This document shows positions 1-8,265 of a stretch of DNA of 64,000 nt, one piece after another. A program made the translations under genes and the position numbers. Below the pieces are notes generated by a model. That model made no database searches. It was given only the letters and a program-made list of their open reading frames with translations, and was not told where the DNA came from. Numbering within the stretch: position 1 is the first letter of the stretch; each line of letters opens with the position of its first letter. Source of the stretch: Streptomyces sp. NBC_00483. Its GTDB lineage: Bacteria > Actinomycetota > Actinomycetes > Streptomycetales > Streptomycetaceae. Location of the stretch: the NCBI RefSeq assembly GCF_036013745.1, contig NZ_CP107880.1:9486001-9550000 (forward strand), given 5' to 3'.

Positions 1-708
1 CTCCTGCACCAGGCCGCCGAAGGCGGCGGCCGCGTCCTCCGTCATCCGGCTCGTCGGCACATTGACACTCACGCTGGCCACCGGCAGGCCCCCCGCCCCG
101 AGTACGGCCGAGGCTACCGCCGAGACATCCGCGCGCCACTCGCCCGAGTTCGTCGCGTAGCCCCGCGCCCTGATCTCCCGTACCTCCGCCAGGAGTTGCT
201 CCCGGTCGGTGACCGTGGTGCCGGTGTAGCGCGGCAGTCCTTCGTCGAGGTACTGCTCGACCGCGTCGTCGGGGTCGGCGGCGAGCACCGCCTTGCCGTT
301 GGCCGAGGCGTGCATCGGGAGGTCCTGGCCGAGCGGCAGGATGATGCGCACGGCCTTGCTGGTCTGGAGCCGCTCGACCAGCAGTACCCTGCCGCCCTCG
401 CGCACCGCCAAGTGGACCGTCTCGTCGGTCCGTTGGCGCAGCTCCTCCATCACCGGAAGCGCCGCGTCGCGCAGGCCCAGCTCGTCGGTGGCGTGCCGTC
501 CGACGTGCAGCGCCTTGGTGGTCACCACCCAGCGGGTGGGGGTTCCTCCGGCGGGGCGGATCCAGCCCGTGGTGTGCAGCGTGACGAGCGAGCGCTGGAC
601 GGAGCTCTTCGGCAGGTCGAGGGCCCTGGCCAGGTCGGCGACGCCGACGGGCTGCATGGCCGCAACTTCCTCCAGTGCCCGCAGGGTGTTGGCCACGTTC
701 TGCATCAT
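1..708 (-). CDS. IclR-family transcriptional regulator (3' end outside window)
   Basis: The reverse strand reads open from an ATG pair at 708/705 to the window edge, giving about 236 codons; the C-terminus is missing. The N-terminus holds the IclR winged helix (LRALEEVAAMQPVGVADLA, then DLPKSSVQRSLVTL), followed by the effector domain (DETVHLAVREGG, ASANGKAVLA, RGYATNSGEW). A GAGGA ribosome site lies just upstream of the ATG pair. IclR proteins are small-molecule-responsive regulators of catabolic operons. This one diverges from the aminotransferase/dehydrogenase/CoA-transferase operon and very probably controls it. The family call is firm; the effector is unknown. Confidence 0.9.
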   Translation of the reverse strand, partial: MMQNVANTLRALEEVAAMQPVGVADLARALDLPKSSVQRSLVTLHTTGWIRPAGGTPTRWVVTTKALHVGRHATDELGLRDAALPVMEELRQRTDETVHLAVREGGRVLLVERLQTSKAVRIILPLGQDLPMHASANGKAVLAADPDDAVEQYLDEGLPRYTGTTVTDREQLLAEVREIRARGYATNSGEWRADVSAVASAVLGAGGLPVASVSVNVPTSRMTEDAAAAFGGLVQE

Positions 709-732
709 CGCGAGTCCTCACGCATCCGTTGA

Positions 733-786
733 TCCCAACCGGGGCCGGTACGCGGTCTTTGGTCCCAACCGGCGACCCGTACGCGG
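733..786. promoter_or_regulatory. Direct repeat, candidate IclR operator (upstream pair)
   Basis: TCCCAACCGG occurs at 733-742 and 763-772. Each copy is followed 5-6 bases later by GTACGCGG (748-755 and 779-786), so a composite unit repeats every 30-31 bp, about three helical turns. It sits in the divergent IclR/operon intergenic region, just upstream of the operon promoter. Binding by the adjacent regulator is inferred. Confidence 0.5.
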
Positions 787-789
787 CCG

Positions 790-819
790 TTGACGCGTCG
801 GCGAGGGGAAGCCTACGCT
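790..819 (+). promoter_or_regulatory. Sigma70-like promoter of the aminotransferase operon
   Basis: TTGACG (790-795) and TACGCT (814-819) are separated by 18 bases and resemble Streptomyces housekeeping promoters. Transcription would start near 826, about 58 bases before the ATG at 884. Confidence 0.5.
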
Positions 820-823
820 CCAT

Positions 824-860
824 GTGCCGCTTCACGGTACGGCGTGCCATCTCACGGCAC
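824..860. promoter_or_regulatory. Tandem 17-bp repeat at the transcription start, candidate operator
   Basis: Two copies of GTGCC-N3-TCACGG-Y-AC lie at 824-840 and 844-860, exactly 20 bp apart. The second copy contains a GTGCC/GGCAC inverted repeat. The pair covers the predicted start site, the position expected of a repressor operator. Confidence 0.5.
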
Positions 861-883
861 AACACCTTGAGGAGTCGAACCGC

Positions 884-2050
884 ATGACGCTCCGCACCGG
901 CCGCCACTTCCTGCAGATCCCCGGCCCCACCAACGTCCCCGACCGGGTCCTGCGCGCCATGGCGGCGCCCACCATCGACCACCGTGGCCCGGAGTTCGCC
1001 GAGCTGACGAAGCGTCTGCTGGCCGCGCTCAAACCGGTGTTCGGTACGGCGGGGCCCGTCGTCGTCTACCCCGCCTCCGGCACCGGTGCCTGGGAGGCCG
1101 CGCTGGTCAACACGCTCAGCCCCGGCGACCGGGTGCTGTCCTTCGAGACCGGGCACTTCGCCGTCCTCTGGCGCGAGATGGCCCGCGGCCTCGGCCTGGA
1201 CGCCGATACCGACGCCCTGCCCGGTGACTGGCGGCACGGCGCGGACCCGGAGGCGCTCGCCGAGCGGCTCGCCGCCGACACCGACCACCGGATCAAGGCG
1301 GTCTGCGTCGTCCACAACGAGACATCGACCGGTGTCACCAGCCGCATCCCCGAACTGCGCGCGGCGATCGACTCCGTGGGCCACCCCGCCCTGCTGTTCG
1401 TCGACACCATCTCCTCGCTCGGCTCCATCGACTACCGGCACGACGAATGGGGCGTCGATGTCACCGTCGCCGGTTCACAGAAGGGGCTGATGCTGCCGCC
1501 GGGCCTCAGCTTCAACGCCGTGAGCGACAAGGCCCTCGCCGCCTCCCGGACCGCCCGGCTCCCCGCCTCCTTCTGGCGCTGGCAGCCGATCATCGACGCC
1601 AACGCCAAGGGCGCCTTCCCGTACACACCGGCCACCAACCTGCTCTACGGCCTGGACGAGGCGCTGCGCATGCTGGAGGAGGAAGGCCTGGAGAACGTCT
1701 TCGCCCGGCATGCCCGGCACGCCGCCGCCACCCGTGCCGCGGTGGGCGGCTGGGGACTTGAGGTGCTGTGCGCCGACGAGCGCGAGCACTCCGGTTCGCT
1801 CACGGCCGTCCTGATGCCCGAAGGACACGACGCCGACAAGCTCCGCAAGATCATCCTGGAGCGCTTCGACATGTCACTCGGCTCCGGCCTCGGAAAACTC
1901 GCCGGCCGTGTCTTCCGCATCGGCCACCTCGGCAACTTCAACGACCTGACCCTCGCGGGCACGCTCGCCGGAGTGCAGATGGGCCTCGAACTCGCCGGAG
2001 TCCCGGTCCAACGGGGCGGCCTCGAAGCGGCGTTGGAGGTACTGCGATGA
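884..2050 (+). CDS. Class V PLP aminotransferase, serine/alanine--glyoxylate type
   Basis: This 388-aa protein is a fold-type I class V aminotransferase of the alanine/serine--glyoxylate family, transferring an amino group between a small amino acid and glyoxylate or a related 2-oxoacid. It opens with HFLQIPGPTNVPDRV. Asp174 (LLFVDTISSLGS) is placed to contact the PLP ring nitrogen, and Lys200 in GSQKGLM is the Schiff-base lysine. Length is normal for the family. GAGGAG at 869-874 selects ATG 884 over an upstream in-frame codon at 824. Its stop overlaps the next start (ATGA at 2047-2050), so it is coupled to the 2-hydroxyacid dehydrogenase. True substrates are not visible. Confidence 0.88.
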   Translation: MTLRTGRHFLQIPGPTNVPDRVLRAMAAPTIDHRGPEFAELTKRLLAALKPVFGTAGPVVVYPASGTGAWEAALVNTLSPGDRVLSFETGHFAVLWREMARGLGLDADTDALPGDWRHGADPEALAERLAADTDHRIKAVCVVHNETSTGVTSRIPELRAAIDSVGHPALLFVDTISSLGSIDYRHDEWGVDVTVAGSQKGLMLPPGLSFNAVSDKALAASRTARLPASFWRWQPIIDANAKGAFPYTPATNLLYGLDEALRMLEEEGLENVFARHARHAAATRAAVGGWGLEVLCADEREHSGSLTAVLMPEGHDADKLRKIILERFDMSLGSGLGKLAGRVFRIGHLGNFNDLTLAGTLAGVQMGLELAGVPVQRGGLEAALEVLR

Positions 2051-4950
2051 CGGCCCCCAGCGAAGTCCGCACCGCCGCCCGTGACCTCGAGGCCGCGCTG
2101 CGCCGCGACCTCGACGGCGAGGTCGCCTTCGACGACTACACCCGGCACCTGTTCTCCCGCGACGCCAGCATGTACGCGATCGAGCCGCAGGGTGTCGTCT
2201 TCCCGCGCCACGCCGACGACGTGCGGGCCGCGGTCGCGGCGGCCGCAGAGCACGGTGTGCCGCTGGTGCCCCGGGGCGCAGGGACCAGCCTGGCCGGACA
2301 GACCGTGGGCCCCGGCCTAGTCCTCGACCTCTCCCGGCACATGCACCGCATCCTCGAACTCGACGCCGACGCGCGCACCGCACTCGTCGAACCCGGCGTG
2401 GTCCAGGACCAGTTGAACCGGGCCGCCGCGCCGCACGGCCTGATGTTCGGCCCGGACACCTCGACAAGCAACCGCGCCACCATCGGCGGCATGGCGGGCA
2501 ACAACTCCGCGGGCAGCGGGTCGATCCGCTACGGCATGACCATCGACCACGTACGGGAGCTCGACGTCGTGCTCTCCGACGGGAGCACGGCCCGGCTTGC
2601 CCCCGTCGACGAGGAGGAGCGCGCCCGACGGGCCGGCCTCGACACTCTGGAGGGGCGGCTCTACCGCGAGCTCCCCAAGATCGTGGAGGCGCGCGCCGGG
2701 GCGATCGCCACAGGCTTCCCGGCGTACTGGCGGCGCTCCGGCGGCTACCGCCTCGACCGCCTCGCCGACCGCTCCGGCGATGCCCCCTTCGACCTCGCTA
2801 AGTTCGTCGTCGGCTCGGAAGGCACCCTCGTCGTCGCCACCCGCGCCCTCGTCGACCTCGTGCCCAAACCCGCCCGCACGGTCATCGCCGTCGGTCACTT
2901 CACCTCCGTCGCCGGAGCCATCGAGGCCACCGAGGACGCGCTCGCCTGCGATCCGTCCGCCGTCGAGATGATGGACCGGACGATCCTCGACCTCTCCCGG
3001 CAGAAGATCGAGTACGCCTCCCTCGGAAACATCCTCGAAGGAGACCCGGAGGCCCTGCTCTTCGTCAGCTTCACCGGTGACGACGAGACCGAACTCGGCC
3101 GTCGGCTCCAGGAGTTGACCGCACTCTGGAAGCGGCACGGCCACGGCTACCACACGCTCCAGGCCGTCACCCCCGCCCAGCAGTCCGGGCTGCTCAAGGT
3201 CCGCAAGTCCAGCCTCGGCCTGCTGATGGCCGCGAGCGAGGGCACCCGGCGACCGCTGGCCTTCATCGAGGACACCGCGGTCGACCCCCAGCACCTCGCC
3301 GCGTACACCCGCCGCTTCAAGCAGGTCCTCGACCGGCACGGCCTCGACGCCGGTTTCTACGGCCACTGTTCGGTCGGCTGTCTGCACATCAGGCCCTTCG
3401 TCGACGTCGCCGACCCCGCCCAGGTGCGGACGATGCGCGCGGTCGCCGAGGAGATCAAGGAACTGGTACGGGAGTACGGCGGCGTCAACTCCAGCGAGCA
3501 CGGCGACGGCCTGGCCCGCAGCGAGTTCAACCGCGAGCTCTACGGCGACGACCTGTACGAGGCGATGCGCGAGGTCAAGGGCCTCTTCGACCCGGAGAAC
3601 CGGCTGAACCCCGGCAAGATCGTCGACGCCCCGGCGATGACCGAACACCTCCGCGACGCGGCGCTGCCGCCCGCGCCGGCCCTGCGAACCCACCTCGACT
3701 TCGAGGTCGTCGGAGGCGGCGACATGCGCGGCGCCGCCGACCGGTGCATGAACATCGGCCTGTGCCGCAAGAGCGACGCGGGCGTGATGTGTCCCTCGTA
3801 CATGGTCACCAAGCACGAACACGACTCCACGCGCGGCCGCGCGAACGCCCTGGTCAAGGCGCTCTCCGAGCCCGACCCGAAGGCGGCGCTGGGCGACGAG
3901 GGGCTGCACGACGTCCTCGACCTGTGCCTGATGTGCAAGGCGTGCAAGAGCGAGTGCCCGCTCGGCGTCGACATGGCCACGCTGAAGGCCGAGACCCTGG
4001 CCCACCATCACGAGCAGCACGGCACGCCGCTCCGGTCACGGGTGTTCGGCGCCATCCGCCGCCTCAACCGGCTGGGGTCGGCGACCGCTCCGATCTCCAA
4101 CCTCCCTTTGCCGAGGCGGCTGTTGGAACGCGGACTCGGTATAGCCAGCGCCCGGCCGTTGCCCGTGTTCGCCCGCCGCAACCTCGTGACGTGGTTCCGG
4201 CGCAGGCCGGGAAGCGTGGCCGGAAGCCAGGGCACCGTGACCCTCCTCGCCGACTCCTTCACCACGTACACCGACCCGGACGTCGGTCGCGCCGCCGTCG
4301 AACTCCTCGAACGGGCGGGCTGGCACGTGCAGTTGGAGAGCGGCGGCTGCTGCGGCCGCGCCGCCTTCTCCAAGGGTCTGCTCGACCAGGCGAAGGCACA
4401 GGCAGGCGATCTCGTGCACCGCCTCGCGGACGCGGGGGACGGCCCCATCGTCGGCTGCGAACCCTCCTGCCTGCTGACCCTGCGCGACGAACACCACGCC
4501 CTGCTGCCCGGCGACCCGGCCGTCGCCGACGTGTCCGGACGGGTGAAGCAGTTGGAGGAGCTGCTGACCGAGGCCATCGACGACGGCAGGCTCCCACTGC
4601 GGGACGACACGGGGCCCGCGGGTCGCCGCATCCTCTTCCACGGGCACTGCCACCAAAAGGCGGAGGTCGGCACCGCGGCGACCGTGGCGCTCCTCCAGCG
4701 CATCCCGGGCGCCGAGGTCGTCGAACTCGATGCCGGATGCTGCGGGATGGCGGGCTCCTTCGGCTTCGAGGCGGAGCACTACGAGACATCCATGGCGGTC
4801 GGCGAGGACCGGCTCTTCCCCGCGGTCCGGGCCGAACCGGACGACACCGTGGTCGCCGCCACCGGTGTCTCCTGCCGCCAGCAGATCCACCACGGCACGG
4901 AGCGCACGGCGGTGCACCCGCTCCAGCTGATACGGGAGGTGTTGCGATGA
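2047..4950 (+). CDS. FAD/Fe-S 2-hydroxyacid dehydrogenase (D-lactate/glycolate/D-2-hydroxyglutarate type)
   Basis: This 967-aa fusion joins a GlcD-like flavin half to a GlpC-like iron-sulfur half. An FAD-binding PCMH domain lies at about residues 35-220 (VPRGAGTSLAGQ, GGMAGNNSAGSGS) and an FAD-oxidase C domain follows at about 260-530 (YGHCSVGCLHIRP). Two Cys clusters for 4Fe-4S centres lie near 566 (CMNIGLC, with a later CP) and 626 (CLMCKACKSECP). CCG-type motifs sit near 764 and 895. Such enzymes oxidise D-2-hydroxyacids to 2-oxoacids and pass electrons to the respiratory chain at the membrane. ATG 2047 overlaps the preceding stop, and its own TGA overlaps the next ATG. The 2-oxoacid product could feed the aminotransferase; the substrate is unknown. 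Confidence 0.88.
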   Translation: MTAPSEVRTAARDLEAALRRDLDGEVAFDDYTRHLFSRDASMYAIEPQGVVFPRHADDVRAAVAAAAEHGVPLVPRGAGTSLAGQTVGPGLVLDLSRHMHRILELDADARTALVEPGVVQDQLNRAAAPHGLMFGPDTSTSNRATIGGMAGNNSAGSGSIRYGMTIDHVRELDVVLSDGSTARLAPVDEEERARRAGLDTLEGRLYRELPKIVEARAGAIATGFPAYWRRSGGYRLDRLADRSGDAPFDLAKFVVGSEGTLVVATRALVDLVPKPARTVIAVGHFTSVAGAIEATEDALACDPSAVEMMDRTILDLSRQKIEYASLGNILEGDPEALLFVSFTGDDETELGRRLQELTALWKRHGHGYHTLQAVTPAQQSGLLKVRKSSLGLLMAASEGTRRPLAFIEDTAVDPQHLAAYTRRFKQVLDRHGLDAGFYGHCSVGCLHIRPFVDVADPAQVRTMRAVAEEIKELVREYGGVNSSEHGDGLARSEFNRELYGDDLYEAMREVKGLFDPENRLNPGKIVDAPAMTEHLRDAALPPAPALRTHLDFEVVGGGDMRGAADRCMNIGLCRKSDAGVMCPSYMVTKHEHDSTRGRANALVKALSEPDPKAALGDEGLHDVLDLCLMCKACKSECPLGVDMATLKAETLAHHHEQHGTPLRSRVFGAIRRLNRLGSATAPISNLPLPRRLLERGLGIASARPLPVFARRNLVTWFRRRPGSVAGSQGTVTLLADSFTTYTDPDVGRAAVELLERAGWHVQLESGGCCGRAAFSKGLLDQAKAQAGDLVHRLADAGDGPIVGCEPSCLLTLRDEHHALLPGDPAVADVSGRVKQLEELLTEAIDDGRLPLRDDTGPAGRRILFHGHCHQKAEVGTAATVALLQRIPGAEVVELDAGCCGMAGSFGFEAEHYETSMAVGEDRLFPAVRAEPDDTVVAATGVSCRQQIHHGTERTAVHPLQLIREVLR

Positions 4951-6917
4951 CCGTCACCGCAGGGGCGCTCGACGGCGTCCGCGTCCTCGACCTCACCCAG
5001 GTCATGGCGGGTCCGTACTGCACGATGCTGCTCGCCGACCTCGGCGCGGACGTCATCAAGGTCGAGTCACCGGAGGGCGGCGACCAGACCCGCACCTCCA
5101 TGGGCACGCCACGGCCCGGCAGCGACACCCCCGCCTTCCACGCCCTCAACCGCAACAAGCGCAGTGTCACCCTCAATCTGCGCACCGACGCCGACCGCGC
5201 GGAGTTCTTCCGGCTCGTCGCCGACGCGGACGTCGTCGTGGAGAACTTCCGGCCCGGTGTCACCGACCGCCTCGGTGTCGGCTACGAAGCCGTCCGCGAG
5301 GTACGGCCCGACATCATCTACGCGTCGATCTCCGGCTTCGGCCAGTACGGCCCGTACGCCGACCGGCCCGGCTACGACCTCATCGCCCAGGGCATGGCGG
5401 GCGCCGTCAGTGTCACCGGCGACCCGGACGGGCCGCCGGTCAAGTGCGGGCTGCCGGTGGGCGACCTCGGCGCGGGCATGCTGTGCGCGCTGAGCATCGC
5501 GGCCGCGCACGTCCACCGGCTGCGCACGGGGGAGGGGCAGTACCTCGAAACCTCCCTGTACGAAGCGGTGTTGGCGATGTCCGTATGGGAGTCGGTCGAG
5601 TACTTCGCCGGTGGCGAGCCCCCGCAGCGGCTCGGCTCCGCGCACCGCATGTCCGCGCCCTACCAGGTCGTCCGCACCAAGGACGGCCATGCCACCATCG
5701 CCGCGAACAACCAGCGGCTGTGGCTGCGGCTGTGCGAGGCCCTCGACCTGCAACACCTCGCGGACGACGAACGGTTCGCGACCAACACCGACCGGATGGG
5801 TCACCGCGCCGAGCTGATCGCCCTCCTCGAAGGGCGGCTCGCGGCGACCAGCACCGAGGAGTGTGTCGCCCAACTCCTCGACGCGGGCGTCCCCTCGGGG
5901 CCGATCCTCGACTACGGGCAGATCCTCGAGCACGACCCGCACGCGCGGGCCCGCGGCATGGTCGAGGAGTACGACCACCCGGTCGACGGCCGCAGCCGCG
6001 TCGTCGGCTTCCCGGTGAAACTCGCCCGCACCCCGGCCCGGCTGCGCCGCCACCCGCCGGTGCTCGGCGAGCACAACGAGGAACTCCTAGGAAAGGGGAC
6101 GGAGTTGACGCCCGACGATGAGGCGGGAGGCGGCTCCGTCACCTGGACCCGCCACGCGGTTCCCGGAACCGACACGTACGCCGCCCACCTCACCCTGGTC
6201 AACCCGGACCGGCGCAACGCCCTGACCCTGCGCATGTACGACCAACTGGAGCGCGCCTGCCGGGAGATCGACGCCGACCCCGACATCCGGCTGACCGTGC
6301 TCCGCGGAGCGGGCGGGCGGGCGTTCGCGGCCGGCACCGACATCCGCGAGTTCCGTGACTTCAGCGGGGAGGACGGCGTGGCCTACGAGCGTCGCGTCGG
6401 CCTCGCCGTCGACCGGCTCGCGGCGATGCGGATGCCCGTCGTCGCCGCGGTCGAGGGCCCGGCGGTCGGCGCGGGCAGCGCGCTCGCGAGCTGCTGCGAC
6501 GTGGTGGTGTGCACCCCGGACGCCGTCTTCGGCGCCCCCATCGGCCGCACGCTCGGCAACTGCCTCGCCCCCGCCATGATCTCCCGCCTCTACGCGGGAC
6601 TCGGCCGCGCCCGCACCCTGCGGTCCCTCCTCGCCGCCCGCCTGATCACGGCGAAGGAGGCCTTCGAGTCCGGTTTCGTGGCCGACATCGTCGACCCGGC
6701 CGACCTGGACACATGCCTCGCGGAGCTCACCGCGGACATCGCCCGCTGCGCGCCACTCACCCTGGCGGCCCTGAAGGAGGCGGACCGGCGCGTGCTGGCC
6801 GCGTCCGCCCCCGGCCACGCCGAGGACCTGTACGCCCGCGTCTACGGCAGCCGGGACTTCGCGGAGGGCGTGACGGCTTTCCTGGAGAAGCGGAAGCCGG
6901 AGTGGGAGGGGCGGTAG
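4947..6917 (+). CDS. CaiB/BaiF CoA-transferase fused to a crotonase-fold domain
   Basis: One uninterrupted 656-codon frame encodes two proteins that are normally separate. Residues 1 to about 385 are a family III CoA-transferase (VRVLDLTQVMAGPYCTMLLADLGADVIKVE, split as VRVLDLTQ and GADVIKVE; NRNKRS; Asp173 in VGDLGAG at the catalytic-Asp position). A Gly-rich linker (DDEAGGGS) follows. Residues about 402-656 are enoyl-CoA hydratase/isomerase-like (LVNPDRRNAL, AAGTDIREF, GPAVGAGSALASCCD). The positions of both classical hydratase glutamates look like Ala and Ile, so ordinary hydration is doubtful. There is no stop at the junction, although a TTG after GGAAAGGGG at about 6089 could allow an internal start. 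It is coupled by ATGA to the upstream gene. Confidence 0.85.
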   Translation: MTVTAGALDGVRVLDLTQVMAGPYCTMLLADLGADVIKVESPEGGDQTRTSMGTPRPGSDTPAFHALNRNKRSVTLNLRTDADRAEFFRLVADADVVVENFRPGVTDRLGVGYEAVREVRPDIIYASISGFGQYGPYADRPGYDLIAQGMAGAVSVTGDPDGPPVKCGLPVGDLGAGMLCALSIAAAHVHRLRTGEGQYLETSLYEAVLAMSVWESVEYFAGGEPPQRLGSAHRMSAPYQVVRTKDGHATIAANNQRLWLRLCEALDLQHLADDERFATNTDRMGHRAELIALLEGRLAATSTEECVAQLLDAGVPSGPILDYGQILEHDPHARARGMVEEYDHPVDGRSRVVGFPVKLARTPARLRRHPPVLGEHNEELLGKGTELTPDDEAGGGSVTWTRHAVPGTDTYAAHLTLVNPDRRNALTLRMYDQLERACREIDADPDIRLTVLRGAGGRAFAAGTDIREFRDFSGEDGVAYERRVGLAVDRLAAMRMPVVAAVEGPAVGAGSALASCCDVVVCTPDAVFGAPIGRTLGNCLAPAMISRLYAGLGRARTLRSLLAARLITAKEAFESGFVADIVDPADLDTCLAELTADIARCAPLTLAALKEADRRVLAASAPGHAEDLYARVYGSRDFAEGVTAFLEKRKPEWEGR

Positions 6918-6967
6918 GCCTCCACGTCGAGGTGCCCGGGGGTGTCGGAAGGACGGTAGATCTCCAC

Positions 6968-6983
6968 ACCCCGGTCTTCGGGG
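6968..6983. terminator. Small hairpin between convergent genes
   Basis: ACCCCG (6968-6973), a 5-base loop and CGGGG (6979-6983) form a short stem between the converging CoA-transferase and stress-protein genes. There is no clear U-tract, so this is tentative. Confidence 0.35.
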
Positions 6984-7002
6984 GTCGCTGCCCCGTCCGC
7001 CG

Positions 7003-7569
7003 TCACGTCGCGGGCGGCGTGGTCTCCCGAGCGAAGTGCCGTGTGTCCAGGCGCAGTCGCCACACATTGCGGCGGTGCGCCATCGCGAGGTCGGCCTCCA
7101 GCGGGGGCGACGGAACGGTGAGGACCGGGCAGGCGGCGTGCGCGACGCAGTAGCGGCTCACCGAGGGGCGGAGCGCCCGGTGGAGCCTGCCGCGGTGTCC
7201 GGCGCCGACGACCAGGAGGTCGTCCTCCCGGTCCGCGGTCATGGCCAGGGCCCTGCCGGGTGTGCCACGCGCCAGAACGGCCCGCAGGGGAACGCCCGGC
7301 CCTCCGGGGAACACCTCGCGGACGGCGGTGACGAGCGTCGTCCGGGCGAGGTTCTCCCAGTCGAGGCCCGGGAGCGGGGCGGCGGGCGCCCGGCGCGCGT
7401 GGAGTTCTCCGCCGGGTGGCTGCCAGGCGAGCACCGCCCAGAGTTCGGCCCGCCGCTGGCCGGCCTCGTCGGCGGCCCGGCGCAGGGCGGCACGGCTCCC
7501 CGGGGTTCCGTTCACTCCCACCACGACCCGGGTTGCGGGCAGGGCCGGAGGCGCATCAGAACCGGTCAT
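7003..7569 (-). CDS. Universal stress protein (UspA family)
   Basis: This 188-aa protein has one USP domain. It starts with a beta-strand/P-loop-like VVVGVNGTPGSRAAL and carries the ATP-binding signature GAGHRGRLHRALRPSVSRYC, followed by the family-typical ACPVLTVP. A basic tail of about 30 residues (RRNVWRLRLDTRHF) extends past the domain. ATG 7569 is preceded by GGAG at good spacing; a TTG start six codons upstream is also possible. USPs bind ATP and help survival under starvation or hypoxia. It is monocistronic and converges on the CoA-transferase fusion. Confidence 0.82.
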   Translation of the reverse strand: MTGSDAPPALPATRVVVGVNGTPGSRAALRRAADEAGQRRAELWAVLAWQPPGGELHARRAPAAPLPGLDWENLARTTLVTAVREVFPGGPGVPLRAVLARGTPGRALAMTADREDDLLVVGAGHRGRLHRALRPSVSRYCVAHAACPVLTVPSPPLEADLAMAHRRNVWRLRLDTRHFARETTPPAT

Positions 7570-7855
7570 CGCTTCACGCTCCGTCAACTACCGCCGGGCG
7601 GCGCCCCGTCGGCGGTTCTCTGCTGGACTCCTCACCCATCCCACCCTCGTACGGTCGCCCGCGCCCAGCCGTTCCGTCGCTTCTTGGCGCACTCCTGACG
7701 GCTGCGGGCCACCATCGGAGCGGCTCCTGTCAGCAGCGCGTCAGCATCGCCGCGATCACCGTCAGCGTCCCGTCAGGACGGTGCCGGGGGTGGGGGGAGA
7801 GCGGGCATAGCGTCCTCGGTGAGCCACCATCCCCGGACTCTCCAGGAGGCATCCC

Positions 7856-8248
7856 ATGGCACAACCCGTGAACGACGAGGACCCGGAACCCTCCGAACGG
7901 TTCCCGGCCGGCCCCCTCTACGTTCCCGTCCGGCCGGGCCCACTCGGGTGCGCCGCCCGGCTGTTCCGCACCCCGCTCGGTGACCGTACGGCCGTCGGCT
8001 TCACCTCCGAGCGTGCGCTGACCGCCACCCTCGGCGCCGGCCAGCCGTGGGTCCGGCTGGCCGAGCCCGCCCTGCGCGACATGACCGCGCCGCTCGGCGC
8101 CGCCACCGTCACGGTGGACCCGCAACTCTCCGCTCCCGCACCGGTTTTGCGTCCGAATCACCACACACGGAGCCCGCACACGAGAGGCACGCTCCGGGGA
8201 GCCGGGATCGCCGCCCTCGTCATGGCGCTGTCGTACTGGATCGGCTGA
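7856..8248 (+). CDS. Small SAV_915-like protein with hydrophobic C-terminus
   Basis: This 130-aa protein has a conserved-looking core (TPLGDRTAVGFTSERALTATL; QPWVRLAEPALRDMTAPLG) resembling the uncharacterised Streptomyces SAV_915 family. A short hydrophobic stretch follows at residues about 115-129 (GIAALVMALSYWIG), too short to call confidently as a membrane anchor. The start follows CAGGAGG. Its stop lies 17 bases before the lysA-like start, so the two are probably cotranscribed. The 286 bases upstream hold repeated CGTCAGC words and a possible -10 CATAGC near 7807 but no other gene. Function is unknown. Confidence 0.65.
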   Translation: MAQPVNDEDPEPSERFPAGPLYVPVRPGPLGCAARLFRTPLGDRTAVGFTSERALTATLGAGQPWVRLAEPALRDMTAPLGAATVTVDPQLSAPAPVLRPNHHTRSPHTRGTLRGAGIAALVMALSYWIG

Positions 8249-8265
8249 GGAAGGGCGACGACACG

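Noticed and set aside
2317..4020. 567-codon antisense frame over the flavin/Fe-S dehydrogenase
   Set aside because: It is a high-GC shadow with no family motifs, while the plus strand encodes a complete, motif-rich enzyme.
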